From: a virus
Virus record (IMG/VR): IMGVR_UViG_3300009285_000555
Span: 1-36,675 of that record
Direction: 5' to 3' (one strand)
DNA length: 36,675 nucleotides
Shown here: positions 21,168 to 29,881 of the stretch, piece by piece
Layout of the letters: every line of letters starts with the position of its first letter
How positions within the stretch are numbered: the stretch's first letter is position 1
Made by a program: the position numbers and the translations under genes
Notes under the pieces: model-generated
What the model saw: only the letters and a program-made list of their open reading frames with translations
The model's database searches: none
What the model was told of the DNA's origin: nothing

Positions 21168-24100
21168 ATGGCAACAATCGCAGGTATTACATATTCTTCA
21201 CCGAAGAATATAAACCTAAAAGGTCAAGATTCAGACAGAGGTTCTGTACTTCGTTTTGATAAAACAAGTACAGCTAATCCTCTAACTAATGATTCAACCG
21301 GAAGAGGACTTTATGTCAATTCTTCTGATGAATTAATCTTTTGGGATGGAACAAGTATTACAACTTTAGGTGCAGGTGGCGCCGGTGGCTCTATGGATGC
21401 TTCTTATGGTGATGGTCATACTATTACTGTAGATGATGGAGCATTGGTCTTTAATGATTCAACCGCAGGAGCAGCCAATATTATAGACTTTAATAAGTCA
21501 GGCGCAGGTTCAGGAAGTTTGTTTGATGTAGATATTACTGCTGCTTTTACAGGCAAAGTAATAGACATCAGTTATGGAACTGGTGTAGCGGCAACAGGTA
21601 TTCTGTTCACTTCAACAACTGATGCAAGGACTGGTTCAGATCTTCTCTTTACGGACACTTCAACAGCAACTCATAATAACATTGAGATCAATGCTGCTGG
21701 TTCAGGAGCAGGTACAGCGTTTGCTTATACAAACTCTTACAATGGCTCACCTGCAGGTAATGCAATTTCTTTGACATTTGATGCCAATGATGGTCTCTCA
21801 ACTGGTGGTATTCTCATCACTCGTGGAGCGGGCGTCAGAACAGATAATGCTATCGCAATAGCAGATTCTTCAACAGGTAATGTGGATTTGATCAATATTG
21901 ATGTTTCTGGTGTTTACTCCGGGGATATTCTTAGTATTGTTACAAGCGCAGCCGCAACAGGAAATATAATTCTTTTGGATATGGATGGAGCGGTGGCTGC
22001 AACAGCTTTGAGGATTCAAGATACAACTACTGAAACACGAACACAGCCTTATATTGAGATTATCTCAGACTGTGCAGGTTCAGCAGTATATATTGACGCA
22101 AATCTTTCAGGTACTTCTTCTGGAAATTTCTTAGATATTACTTATTCAGGAATTAACACAGGTAATGCAATCAATGTAGTTATGGCAAACAATGTCGCCG
22201 GAGCAGCATTGAATATTACCGGTGCAGGTATAAGGACTGATAGTATTGTAGAGATTACAACTTCTGAAACGGGAAGTGTGGATGGAATTATAAGAGTAGA
22301 CGCATCTGGTGTTTTCACTGGAAGTGTGTTGACTCTTACTTCTTCCGCAGCTGCAACCACTGGTTCATTGATTCATCTAGACTTGGACGCTGGTGTTGCT
22401 TATAAAGCAATTACTATCGATCATGCAGGTGCAAGAACAGTGGAAACTATTCTTGTAACCTTTGATGGAACTTTTGGAGCAACTGCTGGAGGTACCTTCC
22501 TTAATGCAGATATCTCAATGACTGGAGCTTTGGCTTCATCATTTATAGATATTGATGTTTCAGATGTTTACACGGGGGATATAATTGACATTGCTCTAGG
22601 TGCAGCTTCAACCGGTGATGTTATATCCGTTGATATGAACGCTGGTGTCGCGGCAAAGTTCTTAAATCTTGACTTTGGTGCAGGAACTAGGACTGTAGAT
22701 GCTATCACTGTCACGGCTGATGGTGATGGTAACAAAGGACTTCTTCTTGTTACTGATTCAAACACAGGTTCTGGACACTTGATTGACATTGATGTTTCAG
22801 GCGTAGGTTCTGGAGATGTATTAAACATCACTTATTCTGCGGCTGATACAGGAGATGCAATTGAAGTTGCAATGGCAGATAATGTCGCGGGTGGAGCTTT
22901 AGTAATAACTGGAGCTGGTACACGCACTGATAGTTTGATTGACGTTGTAACTACAGAAGCAGGTTCAATAGACGGTATCGTTTTGATTTCTCAAACGACT
23001 AACGTCTTTACTGGACACATGCTTACAGTTTCAGCAACAGGCGCTTGTACTACAGGTGGACTTGTCCACTTAAGTACCGGTGCATCAAACATTGCTGGAA
23101 AAGTGATGACTGTAGATACAGCTGGCGCAAGAACAGGGGAATTATTCCTCTTTACTCTTGACCATACCTTTGCTTCAGGTGCGGGTGGTACACTCTTTAA
23201 TATTGATATTTCAACTTTGACTGGAGCAGCAGCTTCGCCTTTGATTGATATCGATATTTCAGGAGGTGTTCACACTGGAAATATCTTCGACTTTGCATCT
23301 GACCAAGCTTCAACAGGTACAGTGTTTGAAATAAATATGACGAACGCTGTAGCGGCTAAACTCGCTAATTACACATTGGCGGGAACTAGAACGGCTGATG
23401 CAATTACAATTACGGATTCTTCTGCAGGCGCAGTAGATGTATTTCAAATTACTTCAACTTCTACCAGCTCAGGACATATATTCAATATTGATGTTGATAG
23501 TGTCTTCACTGGTAATGTAATTGATGTAACGTTTGGAACTTCTGCAGCAACGGGCGAAGCGATAAGCATTACTATGGCTACTAACGTCGCAGGACGAGCG
23601 CTAGCTATCTCTTCAGCAGGTACGGGTGTGTCTGGCGAAGGTAATGCGATTGACGTAACTCATACTGGAGCATTAGTAGCAGGTGCTGATGTAGTGAATC
23701 TTCAGGCAACTGGAGCAGTGTCATCTACTTCTAACATCTTAGCTCTCGAGTCAAGTGGTGCAGCAGTTGCAGGGTCTTATGCTCTGTATATTGACGTAGC
23801 AAATGACATGGAAGCCATTAAGGTAGACTCCGGCACGGTGACTTTTGATGAAAGTCTAAGTATTGGTACTACTCTTGCGGTCACTGGTGCAACAACTTTG
23901 AGTTCAACTCTTAGTTATCGTGAGCTTTCAGAAGCAGTAACTGGAACAAATGTAATTACTGCAGCAGAATCTGGAACTACATTCTTCTTGGATGCAATAG
24001 GTGGATTTACTTCTACTCTTCCAGCTCCAGCAGCAGGATTACATTTTAAGTTTGTGGTTAAAACAGCTCCTACAACGGCTTATATTATTACAACTGACTC

Positions 24101-24299
24101 AGGTTCGAATGTGTTGTATGGTTTGACTGTTGAAAGGGCAGGTGGAGCAGGTGTGGCAGGTGCGGCAAGGGATACTGTAAACTTTGTAGCCTCTCAAGCT
24201 ATCATAGGTGATACATATGAATTCACTTGTGATGGAACTAATTGGTATATGAAGGGTATTGTGGATGTGTCTGCAGCTTGTACGTTCTCAGTCACATAA
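21168..24299 (+). CDS. 1043-residue repetitive capsid/tail fibre protein
   Basis: A long, Cys-poor fibre. Residues 1-70 are an attachment region (TYSSPKNINLKGQDSDRGSV). Residues about 100-870 are many imperfect repeats of roughly 70-75 residues, each with IDVSGV(F/Y)TG, a ATTGxxxxLDM-like strand, VAAxALxI and a GAGTRTD turn, which suggests a beta-helix or beta-prism shaft. The end (TTFFLDAIGGFTSTLPAPAA through DTYEFTCDGTNWYMKGI) is a compact beta domain seen at the tip of several phage fibres and head decorations. It lies directly after the capsid gene, so it may be a capsid fibre. No catalytic motif is visible. Confidence 0.7.
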   Translation: MATIAGITYSSPKNINLKGQDSDRGSVLRFDKTSTANPLTNDSTGRGLYVNSSDELIFWDGTSITTLGAGGAGGSMDASYGDGHTITVDDGALVFNDSTAGAANIIDFNKSGAGSGSLFDVDITAAFTGKVIDISYGTGVAATGILFTSTTDARTGSDLLFTDTSTATHNNIEINAAGSGAGTAFAYTNSYNGSPAGNAISLTFDANDGLSTGGILITRGAGVRTDNAIAIADSSTGNVDLINIDVSGVYSGDILSIVTSAAATGNIILLDMDGAVAATALRIQDTTTETRTQPYIEIISDCAGSAVYIDANLSGTSSGNFLDITYSGINTGNAINVVMANNVAGAALNITGAGIRTDSIVEITTSETGSVDGIIRVDASGVFTGSVLTLTSSAAATTGSLIHLDLDAGVAYKAITIDHAGARTVETILVTFDGTFGATAGGTFLNADISMTGALASSFIDIDVSDVYTGDIIDIALGAASTGDVISVDMNAGVAAKFLNLDFGAGTRTVDAITVTADGDGNKGLLLVTDSNTGSGHLIDIDVSGVGSGDVLNITYSAADTGDAIEVAMADNVAGGALVITGAGTRTDSLIDVVTTEAGSIDGIVLISQTTNVFTGHMLTVSATGACTTGGLVHLSTGASNIAGKVMTVDTAGARTGELFLFTLDHTFASGAGGTLFNIDISTLTGAAASPLIDIDISGGVHTGNIFDFASDQASTGTVFEINMTNAVAAKLANYTLAGTRTADAITITDSSAGAVDVFQITSTSTSSGHIFNIDVDSVFTGNVIDVTFGTSAATGEAISITMATNVAGRALAISSAGTGVSGEGNAIDVTHTGALVAGADVVNLQATGAVSSTSNILALESSGAAVAGSYALYIDVANDMEAIKVDSGTVTFDESLSIGTTLAVTGATTLSSTLSYRELSEAVTGTNVITAAESGTTFFLDAIGGFTSTLPAPAAGLHFKFVVKTAPTTAYIITTDSGSNVLYGLTVERAGGAGVAGAARDTVNFVASQAIIGDTYEFTCDGTNWYMKGIVDVSAACTFSVT

Positions 24300-24309
24300 A
24301 ACTAAATAT

Positions 24310-24356
24310 TCGGTTTCTCACTTCGGGGGTTTATACCCCCGAGATTGAGGGACTGA
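24310..24356 (+). other. long intercistronic hairpin after fibre gene
   Basis: TCGGGGG-TTTATA-CCCCCGA forms a perfect 7-bp stem, extended by CTCA/TGAG and TCGGT/ACTGA across a small internal loop. No T-run follows. It likely stabilises or separates mRNA segments. Past it, to ATG 24390, only AT-rich sequence is seen. Confidence 0.55.
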
Positions 24357-24389
24357 GGGATTACATTATTAATTAATTAATATAAAAAT

Positions 24390-24722
24390 ATGGCATATTT
24401 AGAGAAATTAAATAAAGCAGATATAAATATTTCCACTTCGGGAGACAATATAATTATTGCAGCTCCAGGAGAGGGGCATTATTTGGCAATTGACTTCTTA
24501 ACACTTCTGCCAACTACGGCAGTCACCGTCCAATTCGTAACTGGTTCTACAAACTATGGTGGACCATTTCCTCTCGACGGAAAACAAGCAATGACACTAG
24601 AAAATGCCACCGGGCATGAATATGGTTGCATAACCTGTGGAGACAATGAGGCGTTTAAAATAAACCTTAGCGGAAATGTGCAAGTCGGCGGATTTTTGAG
24701 ATATAGAATTGTGGGAAATTAG
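24390..24722 (+). CDS. 110-residue beta-rich head/fibre-associated protein
   Basis: A single beta-domain protein (GDNIIIAAPGEGHYLAIDFL, TAVTVQFVTGSTNYGGPFPL, INLSGNVQVGGFLRYRIV). It matches from memory a common small phage structural family (NTVIAAPxxGKxIxI...SGSTxLxGP...LNLSxAVQVGGxVxY) found near capsid or fibre genes. It may cap or attach the preceding fibre. The ATG follows an A/T leader with no Shine-Dalgarno. Confidence 0.6.
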   Translation: MAYLEKLNKADINISTSGDNIIIAAPGEGHYLAIDFLTLLPTTAVTVQFVTGSTNYGGPFPLDGKQAMTLENATGHEYGCITCGDNEAFKINLSGNVQVGGFLRYRIVGN

Positions 24723-24741
24723 TAACTAACAAATAATAAAA

Positions 24742-25614
24742 ATGTCTGATGTTATAAAAAAAATTAAAGACTCAGAACAAGAGCTTGATTTCTTAAATGG
24801 AGAAGTCGGACGAGTGAAAGCTGTTTATCAGTCTATTAAAAAAGACATAGAAGATTTAGAGGTTCAAAAAGCTACTAAACATGCTGAATTTGTCAAAAAT
24901 ATTGCTCAATTTGAAGCTCAAGTTGCACGACTTGAGGTGGAAATAACTGATCGTTTAAAGTCTTTAGCTGACTTCAATATTAAAATTAAGGAAGTTGGGG
25001 ATGTTTTAAGCGATAAACGGTTTGAACTTGAAGAAAGCAATAGAAAGATTAAGGAAAATACTGAAAATCATCAGAAGATGATGCAACAGCTCTTTGACGA
25101 GAAAGAAAATGCTTTGAAAACTGAAAAGAGATTAATGGAAAGAGAGTCTGTAGTAGCTGTATCTGAAAAAGAATTGAAAGGAAAGCAAGATGTCTTCTTT
25201 AGGAAGGAGGAATCTAATATTTTGACTAAAAAGATACTGGACGAAGAAATTGAAAAAGCAAAAAAGCTTCAAAATTCACTTGATGATAAAATAAAACAAG
25301 TTGATTCACAAAAAGTATTAAATGATTCTATGTCTGTCCAAATTTCACATGAGAGAAATGAAATAAACTCCATAAAAACAGATTTAAAAATAAAAATTGA
25401 CGAAGTTGATGCTGAAAAAGGCAGGCTAGCTATACAGAAAGCAGATATTGATGTTTTAGAAAAAGACTTGAAGCAAAAGCAGGTCGAAATTAGCATAAAA
25501 CAAAGCGCTCTAGCTGAAAGAGAATCCACTGTAGTTTTAAGAGAAAGAGATGTAAAAGTAAGAGAGAAACTCGTCAGCATCGCCGAGCGTGAAAAACAAT
25601 TAGATGAATCCTAA
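24742..25614 (+). CDS. 290-residue coiled-coil protein
   Basis: Almost the whole length is charged heptad-like helix (KEKELKGKQDVFF..., VEISIKQSALAERESTVVLR), giving a long parallel or antiparallel coiled coil with no globular domain. Not recognised. It overlaps the next gene by 11 bases. Position between head and adaptor genes suggests a virion or assembly role; it might act as a molecular ruler or chaperone, but that is inference. Confidence 0.6.
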   Translation: MSDVIKKIKDSEQELDFLNGEVGRVKAVYQSIKKDIEDLEVQKATKHAEFVKNIAQFEAQVARLEVEITDRLKSLADFNIKIKEVGDVLSDKRFELEESNRKIKENTENHQKMMQQLFDEKENALKTEKRLMERESVVAVSEKELKGKQDVFFRKEESNILTKKILDEEIEKAKKLQNSLDDKIKQVDSQKVLNDSMSVQISHERNEINSIKTDLKIKIDEVDAEKGRLAIQKADIDVLEKDLKQKQVEISIKQSALAERESTVVLRERDVKVREKLVSIAEREKQLDES

Positions 25615-26992
25615 ACTAAGAACAAAATTTAGCGAACCAATTGGAGCAGAATTATTCTTTAAATTTCCCGAAATACAATCAAATGAAAAATCTTATCTTG
25701 ATGCTGATTCTGCTGCAGGTGCTACGACGCTTACCGCTAGTGGCGTTAATTTTGCTGCTAATCAATATATTGCCATAGGTCAGCCGGGGGCTGAAAAAAC
25801 TGAAATAGTGCAAATAAGCGGAACACCGACTTCTACTTCTATTGCTTTAGTGGCCGCTACTTCGTTTGCCCATAATCGAGGCGATCTGATTCAATTTATT
25901 CCTTATAATCAGATAGAACCACAAAGATCAACCGATTCTGGTGCTAACTTTTCAGCTTTGACTGCGGTGAATATCCGACCAGATTCACTTGAAACTTATG
26001 TTCAAAGAACCGGAGATGCTTCAACTGATGTATATCGTTTTAGATTTTATAACTCAACTTCAGCTTTATATAGTGGATATTCAGATAATGCTACTGCCTC
26101 TGGATATGCAGATAATACTGTTTATGCAATTAAAAAACGAGCATTACAACAGCTTGGTGAGAAATACACTGATCTTATAACAAGCGAATTTCTAAATGAT
26201 GCTTTAAATGAAGCTCGCAGAATTGTAGATCAAGATCCTAGGGTTCTTCGTTGGAGCTTCAGGACTTCTTTTAATTCTGATATAGGTTCTATTGTTCCCG
26301 GTAAATGGAGCGTAACTGCACCGACTGATTTAAGAGATAGAAATACATATAAAAACATTTTAGGGCTTCGCATAGGAAAACAAAATAGGCCATGTGATTA
26401 TCAAGATCAGCGAAGATTTAGGCAAAATTATCTAAATGTCGCCCATACGACTCTAAACGGGACAGTTTTAGCAGCAGATACTTCTATTACTTTGACTTCT
26501 TCTGGAGATTTTGATGAATCTGGAAATGTTGTAATTCAAGGAGAAACTGTTACTGGAGCGATAGATACTGTAGCTTATACAGCAAATAATGAATCAACAA
26601 ACGTGATAAGCGGGGTGACCTTAATTGCTTCAGGTGGACATGCAACAGGCGGAGAGGTCTGGCAGAACGCCACCTTTGGACTACCCATGGCCTATACAAT
26701 CGATAATGCAGTAATTTATTTTGATATACCATTTTCTGATGCCTATGCTGGAGAAAATATCTGGTGCGATTATTATAAAACTTTGACAGCAGTAGACACA
26801 GATAGCGATACTCTCGATGAGCCATTTTATGATTTATATGTCTCATATCTTAAATGGAAGATAAAATATACTAAATCAAATGGCAAAGCAGATAGAGATA
26901 CAGATTCAGATTATAAAGATTGGCTAGCTGGTCGAGAAACATTGGTCACACAAGAAGTAACGGGACAAACTATACAATTTTATCCATCATAA
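25604..26992 (+). CDS. head-to-tail adaptor protein with extra beta domains
   Basis: A 462-residue protein. N- and central segments contain Ig/beta-type stretches (SYLDADSAAGATTLTASGVN; TLNGTVLAADTSITLTSSGD), between which lies a helical adaptor core (AIKKRALQQLGEKYTDLITS, ALNEARRIVDQDPRVLRWSF). The C-terminus (LDEPFYDLYVSYLKWKIKYT, then ASDYKDWL-type helix) resembles podovirus adaptors (T7 gp11 / P22 gp4-like) that dock on the portal. The beta insertions are larger than usual and may bind fibres. Function is inferred from architecture and its place before the gp10-like gene. Confidence 0.6.
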   Translation: MNPKLRTKFSEPIGAELFFKFPEIQSNEKSYLDADSAAGATTLTASGVNFAANQYIAIGQPGAEKTEIVQISGTPTSTSIALVAATSFAHNRGDLIQFIPYNQIEPQRSTDSGANFSALTAVNIRPDSLETYVQRTGDASTDVYRFRFYNSTSALYSGYSDNATASGYADNTVYAIKKRALQQLGEKYTDLITSEFLNDALNEARRIVDQDPRVLRWSFRTSFNSDIGSIVPGKWSVTAPTDLRDRNTYKNILGLRIGKQNRPCDYQDQRRFRQNYLNVAHTTLNGTVLAADTSITLTSSGDFDESGNVVIQGETVTGAIDTVAYTANNESTNVISGVTLIASGGHATGGEVWQNATFGLPMAYTIDNAVIYFDIPFSDAYAGENIWCDYYKTLTAVDTDSDTLDEPFYDLYVSYLKWKIKYTKSNGKADRDTDSDYKDWLAGRETLVTQEVTGQTIQFYPS

Positions 26993-26998
26993 TATAAT

Positions 26999-28432
26999 AT
27001 GCCACTTGCATTACAAAGAAATAGTTTAAAAAACGGAGTGATTACAGAAAGCGCTGTGAGTGAAAATGAGTATCCAAAGGATGCCGTTATTGAAGCGGTA
27101 AATTTTCATTTTGATACTATTGGAGAAGCAACACTTCGCAAAGGAACAACTATCTTGGGTAATCAACTAAGCGGAGATGTTTTAGGTCTTTTTCAACATA
27201 TAGATAGTGCTGGAACAAATAATCGAATAATCGCTGTGAATGGTGGTACTGTTTATTATCTTTCGGGTAGTATTTGGACATCTAAAAGAGGTGTAACTAA
27301 TGGGAAAAAAGCTAGATTCTCGACATTTTTAAATTATGTGTTTATGGTGAATGGAACAGATACTACCGCAACATGGGATGGTTCTGCCTCGGCCTTTGGG
27401 ACCACAAATGCCTCAGGTGCTCCAATAGGTAAATATATAGAAAATTATCGGGCAAGAATGTGGATAGCTGGAGATGCGACTTATCCTGATAGACTGTTTT
27501 ATTCTTCACTTCCTTCGGCTGTAACTACGCCTTTAATCACATGGGACACGAGCGTCACAACTGGACAATGGGTAGACATTTCGCCCTCTGATGGTGAGAA
27601 CATTACGGCTTTACATAGAACTAAGGATTCACTTTTAGTGTTTAAAAATAATCATATTTATAGGGTGTATAGCATTGCTCAAGCAGATCCTGATCCGAAA
27701 TTTAATGTGGGTACTTATTCACAAGAGAGTATTGTGGAGGCTAAAAACGGAGTTTACTTTTTCCACCCCACAGGTATATATCGCTATAATGGAGATGTAC
27801 AAGAAGTTTCACGACCTGTCAGAGATTTTGTAGAAAATATAACTCTCGGAAATTACACAAAAGTTTCTGGATATTTAGAAACAGATGGAGATCATATTTG
27901 TTTTTCAATTGGAGACGTGACCGTTAAAGGTATTTCTTATGCGAATGTTGTTTTGAGATATACTATTTCTACGCAAACATGGGCTGTTTATTCATATCCG
28001 ACACAGCAACTTGTTTCGGCTTCATATAACGATGGAAGTACTTTATTTATGCTTGTTGGCGATGAATCAGGTAATGTTTTAAAAATAGGAGTTGGCAAAA
28101 CTGATAATGGGACAGACATTTCTTATGTTGTTACTCATAATTACGACAATTTAGACGGTTTTAACGCTTCAAGAAAAACAATAAACAAAATGATGTTTCT
28201 TGGGCAGGGAATGACTGGGGCGAATGTAAATTATCAAATAGAAAATGATACAATTAATGATTGGACAAAGAAAATAGGGCAAATGAAACAAGTCGATACT
28301 GGATTCGGCAATCTTGCGATTAAAGGTAATAAATTTAAATTTAGAGTCTCCGGAGGGTCGAGTGGAGAACCAATAATTTATAGAGGATTTTCTGTTCTCG
28401 AAGGAGAATCGGAGTTAATTCAATTTACATAA
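26999..28432 (+). CDS. tail nozzle / stabilisation protein (P22 gp10-like)
   Basis: A 477-residue, beta-propeller-like protein. Repeated strands include ITALHRTKDSLLVFKNNHIY-RVYSI and GVYFFHPTGIYRYNGDVQEV, the hallmark of the short-tail stabilisation proteins of podoviruses (P22 gp10, related to nozzle proteins). The end GNKFKFRVSGGSSGEPIIYR is a typical closing beta segment. It forms or caps the tail tube distal to the adaptor. It starts six bases after the adaptor stop. Confidence comes from this strong pattern and gene order. Confidence 0.75.
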   Translation: MPLALQRNSLKNGVITESAVSENEYPKDAVIEAVNFHFDTIGEATLRKGTTILGNQLSGDVLGLFQHIDSAGTNNRIIAVNGGTVYYLSGSIWTSKRGVTNGKKARFSTFLNYVFMVNGTDTTATWDGSASAFGTTNASGAPIGKYIENYRARMWIAGDATYPDRLFYSSLPSAVTTPLITWDTSVTTGQWVDISPSDGENITALHRTKDSLLVFKNNHIYRVYSIAQADPDPKFNVGTYSQESIVEAKNGVYFFHPTGIYRYNGDVQEVSRPVRDFVENITLGNYTKVSGYLETDGDHICFSIGDVTVKGISYANVVLRYTISTQTWAVYSYPTQQLVSASYNDGSTLFMLVGDESGNVLKIGVGKTDNGTDISYVVTHNYDNLDGFNASRKTINKMMFLGQGMTGANVNYQIENDTINDWTKKIGQMKQVDTGFGNLAIKGNKFKFRVSGGSSGEPIIYRGFSVLEGESELIQFT

Positions 28433-28433
28433 T

Positions 28434-29771
28434 ATGGATCCAAATCAACAGCCAAGTATATATGAATTTTATGGAAAAGATCTTTATCGACAAGGATCGG
28501 CTGTTTACCAAACCGCAAGTGGGTATGAAACTGAAGGTGGCGGAGGTGTGGCGATAACGACGGGTACATCTACTATTCCTCCGGATATGATCGGATCAGG
28601 GACTTTAGTTAGCAATGTACAACAAACAAATGGCGCCATTGCCGCAGTTAAAACTAATTTTGACGATAACGACGCCGGATTTATTTTAGGATTTGATACG
28701 GACGGTACTGCTAAATTTTTAATAGGAGATGCTTCAAATTCTTTATATTGGAACGGCACAACTCTTGCAATAAAGGGAGCAGTATCAGCTTCTTCAATCG
28801 ACATTCCTAACACCACCACAGCCAATTCATTCCATGTAGACACTAATGGCAATGCTTGGTGGGGTGCAACTACCTTAGCAGGAGCTGTGGCTAAAGTCTT
28901 AAACACAGGCGCGGCTACTTTTACTTCAGGTTCAATTGGTGGTTGGACAATAGGAGCAACAACACTTTCCTCAACAAATATTGTTATTGATAATGCCAAT
29001 GAGAAAATTACCGTTGGTTCTGGGGCGGATCAAATAACTTTAAATGGTGTTACTGGTGATATTTCGTCGGCTGGCGCAACATGGTCATTAGCCGGAGATG
29101 GAACAATAACTGGCTTTCTGGACTATGTTGTGGGTGCGGGGACAAATGCGGTAAAAACTTATCATAATTTTGTTATTCCATGGGTAGATCCTGCCGATAC
29201 CACAACTGCTATTTGGGTAGAAGTTAATATGCCATTAACTTATTATTATACTTATGTTACAGGACAAGCGTCTCTTAATTCAGTCGCTTCTGTAATTACA
29301 GAAGCCGTATTTCGTGGTGTTGGAAGTTCTATTGGTAGAAGATCTTTTGCAGATGGTAAAAGTTTTGTGTGCGAATTTTTATTAGATTTTGTTGTTTCTG
29401 GTAGTGGCCCACAAGGTGGTTTTGGGGTTGTAAGCGGCGTTGCACCTTTGAATGACTATGATGACCAAACAGTAGATGCCGCTTGTTTTACTTATGATAC
29501 CTCTGGAAACTTATACGCACATACAGCAAATGCTGGAGTAGGACATACAACAACGCAAATTACAGGCATTACATTAGGTAATGTTAATAGTTATAGAATC
29601 GAATTTAATGCAGCTTCTAATGTCAAATTTTATATAAATGGCGTATTAAAAACAACTATAACGACTACGTTGCCAGATGGCGAAGATATTAAATTTGGAT
29701 ATGGGGCTAGTGGCAATAATAATTTTCAACCAGATTATTGTTCTGCACCCGCTTTTGCAATACAAATATAA
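28434..29771 (+). CDS. tail fibre with C-terminal lectin-like domain
   Basis: A 445-residue protein. The N-terminus begins MDPNQQPSIYEFYGKDLYRQ, probably for attachment. A repetitive shaft follows (SFHVDTNGNAWWGATTLAGA, GSIGGWTIGATTLSSTNIVI, NEKITVGSGADQITLNGVTG), a pattern seen in many phage fibres and siphophage tail-tip proteins. Residues about 290-445 (SFVCEFLLDFVVSGSGPQGG...NSYRIEFNAASNVKFYINGV) form a concanavalin-like jelly roll, probably receptor or glycan binding. It begins one base after the preceding stop. Likely determines host range. Confidence 0.7.
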   Translation: MDPNQQPSIYEFYGKDLYRQGSAVYQTASGYETEGGGGVAITTGTSTIPPDMIGSGTLVSNVQQTNGAIAAVKTNFDDNDAGFILGFDTDGTAKFLIGDASNSLYWNGTTLAIKGAVSASSIDIPNTTTANSFHVDTNGNAWWGATTLAGAVAKVLNTGAATFTSGSIGGWTIGATTLSSTNIVIDNANEKITVGSGADQITLNGVTGDISSAGATWSLAGDGTITGFLDYVVGAGTNAVKTYHNFVIPWVDPADTTTAIWVEVNMPLTYYYTYVTGQASLNSVASVITEAVFRGVGSSIGRRSFADGKSFVCEFLLDFVVSGSGPQGGFGVVSGVAPLNDYDDQTVDAACFTYDTSGNLYAHTANAGVGHTTTQITGITLGNVNSYRIEFNAASNVKFYINGVLKTTITTTLPDGEDIKFGYGASGNNNFQPDYCSAPAFAIQI

Positions 29772-29772
29772 T

Positions 29773-29880
29773 ATGAAAGAAATTTTACAAATGGACATAA
29801 CGGTCGGAGAAGACAATCTAAGAATTAAAGTTTTTAAAGACGCAAATGGTAATTATCAATCAACAGTAGAAAAAATATAA
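29773..29880 (+). CDS. 35-residue hypothetical protein
   Basis: A small protein (MKEILQMDITVGEDNLRIKV...) between fibre and PG-binding genes. It begins one base after the fibre stop and ends one base before the next ATG, which supports a real, co-translated gene. Predicted small beta hairpin; not recognised. Confidence 0.45.
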   Translation: MKEILQMDITVGEDNLRIKVFKDANGNYQSTVEKI

Positions 29881-29881
29881 C

